NCBI GenBank assembly: GCA_031271075.1
Contig: JAISWN010000029.1
Location: 1 to 16,354 of the forward strand
Direction: 5' to 3'
DNA length: 16,354 bases
Source of the DNA: Treponema sp.
GTDB taxonomy: Bacteria > Spirochaetota > Spirochaetia > Treponematales > Breznakiellaceae
Under the pieces are notes generated by a model that saw nothing but the letters and a program-made list of their open reading frames with translations, was not told the DNA's origin and made no database searches. Positions 15,250 to 16,354 of this stretch are shown one piece after another. Within the stretch, counting starts at the first letter, position 1. Each line of letters opens with the position of its first letter. The position numbers were made by a program, and so were the translations under genes.

Positions 15250-16089
15250 GTGAATATCCGCCTCGTAGTTTTTGATCTTGACGGTACCGCTTTAACCAGT
15301 GAAAAAACAATCAGCCCCCGGACCTGGGCGGCCTTTGACGCGGCTATAAGGGCGGGAATAAGTATCGTTCCCGCCACCGGGCGGCAGCTCAATTTTCTGC
15401 CCAAGGGGCTGCCGGAACATCCGGGGATAGCCTATATCATAGCCAATAACGGGGCTACGGTATTCTCCCCTGTTGAAAAGAAGATCCTCCTCCACCGGCC
15501 CTTTAGCGAAGAAGGGGCCAGTGCCGTCCTGGCCGAATGCCGAACCTGCAGGGCCCTTGTTTTCGGCAGCAACGCGGACAGGAGCGTCTTGGACAAGAGG
15601 GGGGCCGCCTGGGATGACCGGGAAATTCTGGCCCTCTACCACCGGCACGAGTCCCTCTGGCGTCCAAGACTGGGGAATCTGGAAGAAGCCTTTTTTACCG
15701 GCGGAAGGGAAAACGGTCCGGGGCAGGAACTCTGCAAATTTGCCCTTGTTTTCACCGATGCGGCCGAACAGGCCAGGTCTCTTGAAAAGCTTAGAGCCCG
15801 CGCCGATGTTTACGTTACCAGCTCCGACCGGAACAACCTTGAACTGGTGATCCCCGGCGTGGGCAAGGAAACCGCCCTGCGCTTCGTTGCGGAAAGGCTC
15901 GGACTTGCCATGGACCAGGTGATGAGCATCGGCGACAACCTCAACGACCTGGGGATGATCCGGGAGGCGGGCTTCGGCGTGGCCATGGGCAACGCCCTCC
16001 CGGAAGTAAAGGCGGAAGCCGGTTTTATTACCGCCTCCTGCGACGAGGACGGAGTCGCCCTGGCGATAGAAAAGGCGCTGGGCTCTTAA
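15250..16089 (+). CDS. Cof-type HAD-IIB hydrolase (sugar phosphatase-like)
   Basis: 279 residues from a GTG with AAGGAAAAG upstream. Motif I DLDGT (9-13) supplies the nucleophile Asp, and motif IV GDNLNDLGM lies near the C-terminus, followed by AMGNA. The central segment is the type IIB cap. The family dephosphorylates sugar phosphates and cofactors such as pyridoxal or flavin phosphates; exact substrate cannot be read. It starts 21 bases after the SIS gene and ends the plus-strand cluster. Length is normal and the gene is intact. Confidence 0.94.
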   Translation: MNIRLVVFDLDGTALTSEKTISPRTWAAFDAAIRAGISIVPATGRQLNFLPKGLPEHPGIAYIIANNGATVFSPVEKKILLHRPFSEEGASAVLAECRTCRALVFGSNADRSVLDKRGAAWDDREILALYHRHESLWRPRLGNLEEAFFTGGRENGPGQELCKFALVFTDAAEQARSLEKLRARADVYVTSSDRNNLELVIPGVGKETALRFVAERLGLAMDQVMSIGDNLNDLGMIREAGFGVAMGNALPEVKAEAGFITASCDEDGVALAIEKALGS

Positions 16090-16134
16090 ATGTGCGGATC
16101 TGGGTAAACCAGTTCCCTGAACTTTTTACAGCCT

Positions 16135-16353
16135 TTACAGCGGGCCAAGGCGGAATTTAACGGGGGAACGGGGATCAGACGTTTGCGGCGAGAAAGGTTT
16201 CGCAGGCCGCCGCGGCTTCCTCCTCCCCATCATTTCGGCAACATCCCGGTACACTTCAAACTGTTCCTCTTCCTCGGGGCAGGCGTCCCGGCCCAGGTAC
16301 AGGAATTCGGTGCGGAAAAGGCCGACCCCTTCGGCGTCCGCGGCCAGGGCGGC
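16135..16353 (-). pseudogene. ptsI: fragment of PTS enzyme I (PtsI), broken off
   Basis: The minus strand enters from the right edge with [16 protein letters not shown] and [17 protein letters not shown], the well-conserved middle of enzyme I, the phosphoenolpyruvate-dependent first step of PTS sugar uptake. A normal protein would go on to an RTxDxGxDK motif and about 250 more residues. Here, after AEMM (base 16,228), the frame becomes Arg/Pro-rich and stops at 16,135. A different frame takes over at the same spot (see the entry at 16175). The catalytic C-terminal half is absent, so no working enzyme I can come from this copy. The 5' part lies outside the window. Confidence 0.72.
16175..16231 (-). 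pseudogene. HPr-like C-terminal tail following the ptsI fragment
   Basis: One frame away from the ptsI fragment, and beginning exactly where that fragment loses similarity, the minus strand reads [18 protein letters not shown] and stop. It has the look of an HPr C-terminus (DGxxEExA followed by a short helix). No HPr active-site His segment is present. The order, enzyme I middle then HPr end, is not that of a normal ptsHI operon. The stretch is short, so chance similarity is possible. Confidence 0.4.
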
Positions 16354-16354
16354 C

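Noticed and set aside
16090..16175. minus-strand frame ending [18 protein letters not shown] with a CxxC
   Set aside because: It reads like a plausible protein end, but it is short, lies in a third frame past the ptsI break, and has no recognisable upstream part.

Overview
The window looks like chromosomal DNA from a host-associated, carbohydrate-fermenting bacterium. A spirochaete of the Treponema group from an animal gut is my best guess. It rests on gene style (Hanks kinases with FHA, TPR and propeller modules, a spirochaete-style lipoprotein, amino-sugar genes) and on small palindromic repeats between genes, not on any marker gene, so the taxonomy is inference. Most of the window is GC-rich; the first ~460 bases are clearly AT-richer.

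Region 1 (1-5758, minus strand) is a tightly packed four-gene signalling operon. In transcription order it holds: a membrane protein with a double Clp-N-like domain, a proline-rich linker with PRQN repeats and about eight membrane segments; a Ser/Thr kinase with an N-terminal FHA domain and two zinc-ribbon-like CxxC pairs; a PP2C phosphatase; and a second Ser/Thr kinase with a TPR and a propeller-like C-terminus that runs off the left edge. Junctions overlap or are one base apart, so the products probably act together: two kinases, one phosphatase, a phosphothreonine reader and a membrane partner. I see no type VI secretion genes although the parts list recalls that system's phosphorylation control.

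Region 2 (5759-7996) holds a minus-strand cytoplasmic sulfatase gene bracketed by two inverted copies of a ~42-bp palindromic repeat. The ~600-bp stretch upstream of it has tandem and dyad repeats, a good promoter, a strong ribosome site and ATG, and a run of 15 C. That run is a candidate phase-variation or sequencing-error site.

Region 3 (8015-16089, plus strand) starts with a lipoprotein of unknown role. It is followed by a cell-wall/amino-sugar cluster: a serine hydrolase of the beta-lactamase fold, MurQ, a NagA-derived gene, a small membrane protein, a Gfo/Idh/MocA oxidoreductase, a ceramidase-like gene, a SIS-domain sugar isomerase and a Cof-type HAD phosphatase. It would process MurNAc-6-phosphate and related sugars. 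From about 11.9 kb onward several genes are damaged. The nagA 5' part is fused in frame to a PTS mannose-family IIB lacking its phospho-histidine. The ceramidase-like gene has lost its middle. The SIS gene has a one-base frameshift. At the right edge a minus-strand ptsI fragment breaks off and is followed, out of frame, by what looks like an HPr C-terminus. Either this locus is decaying by deletion, with PTS genes hit repeatedly, or the assembly is chimeric there. Read mapping would tell.
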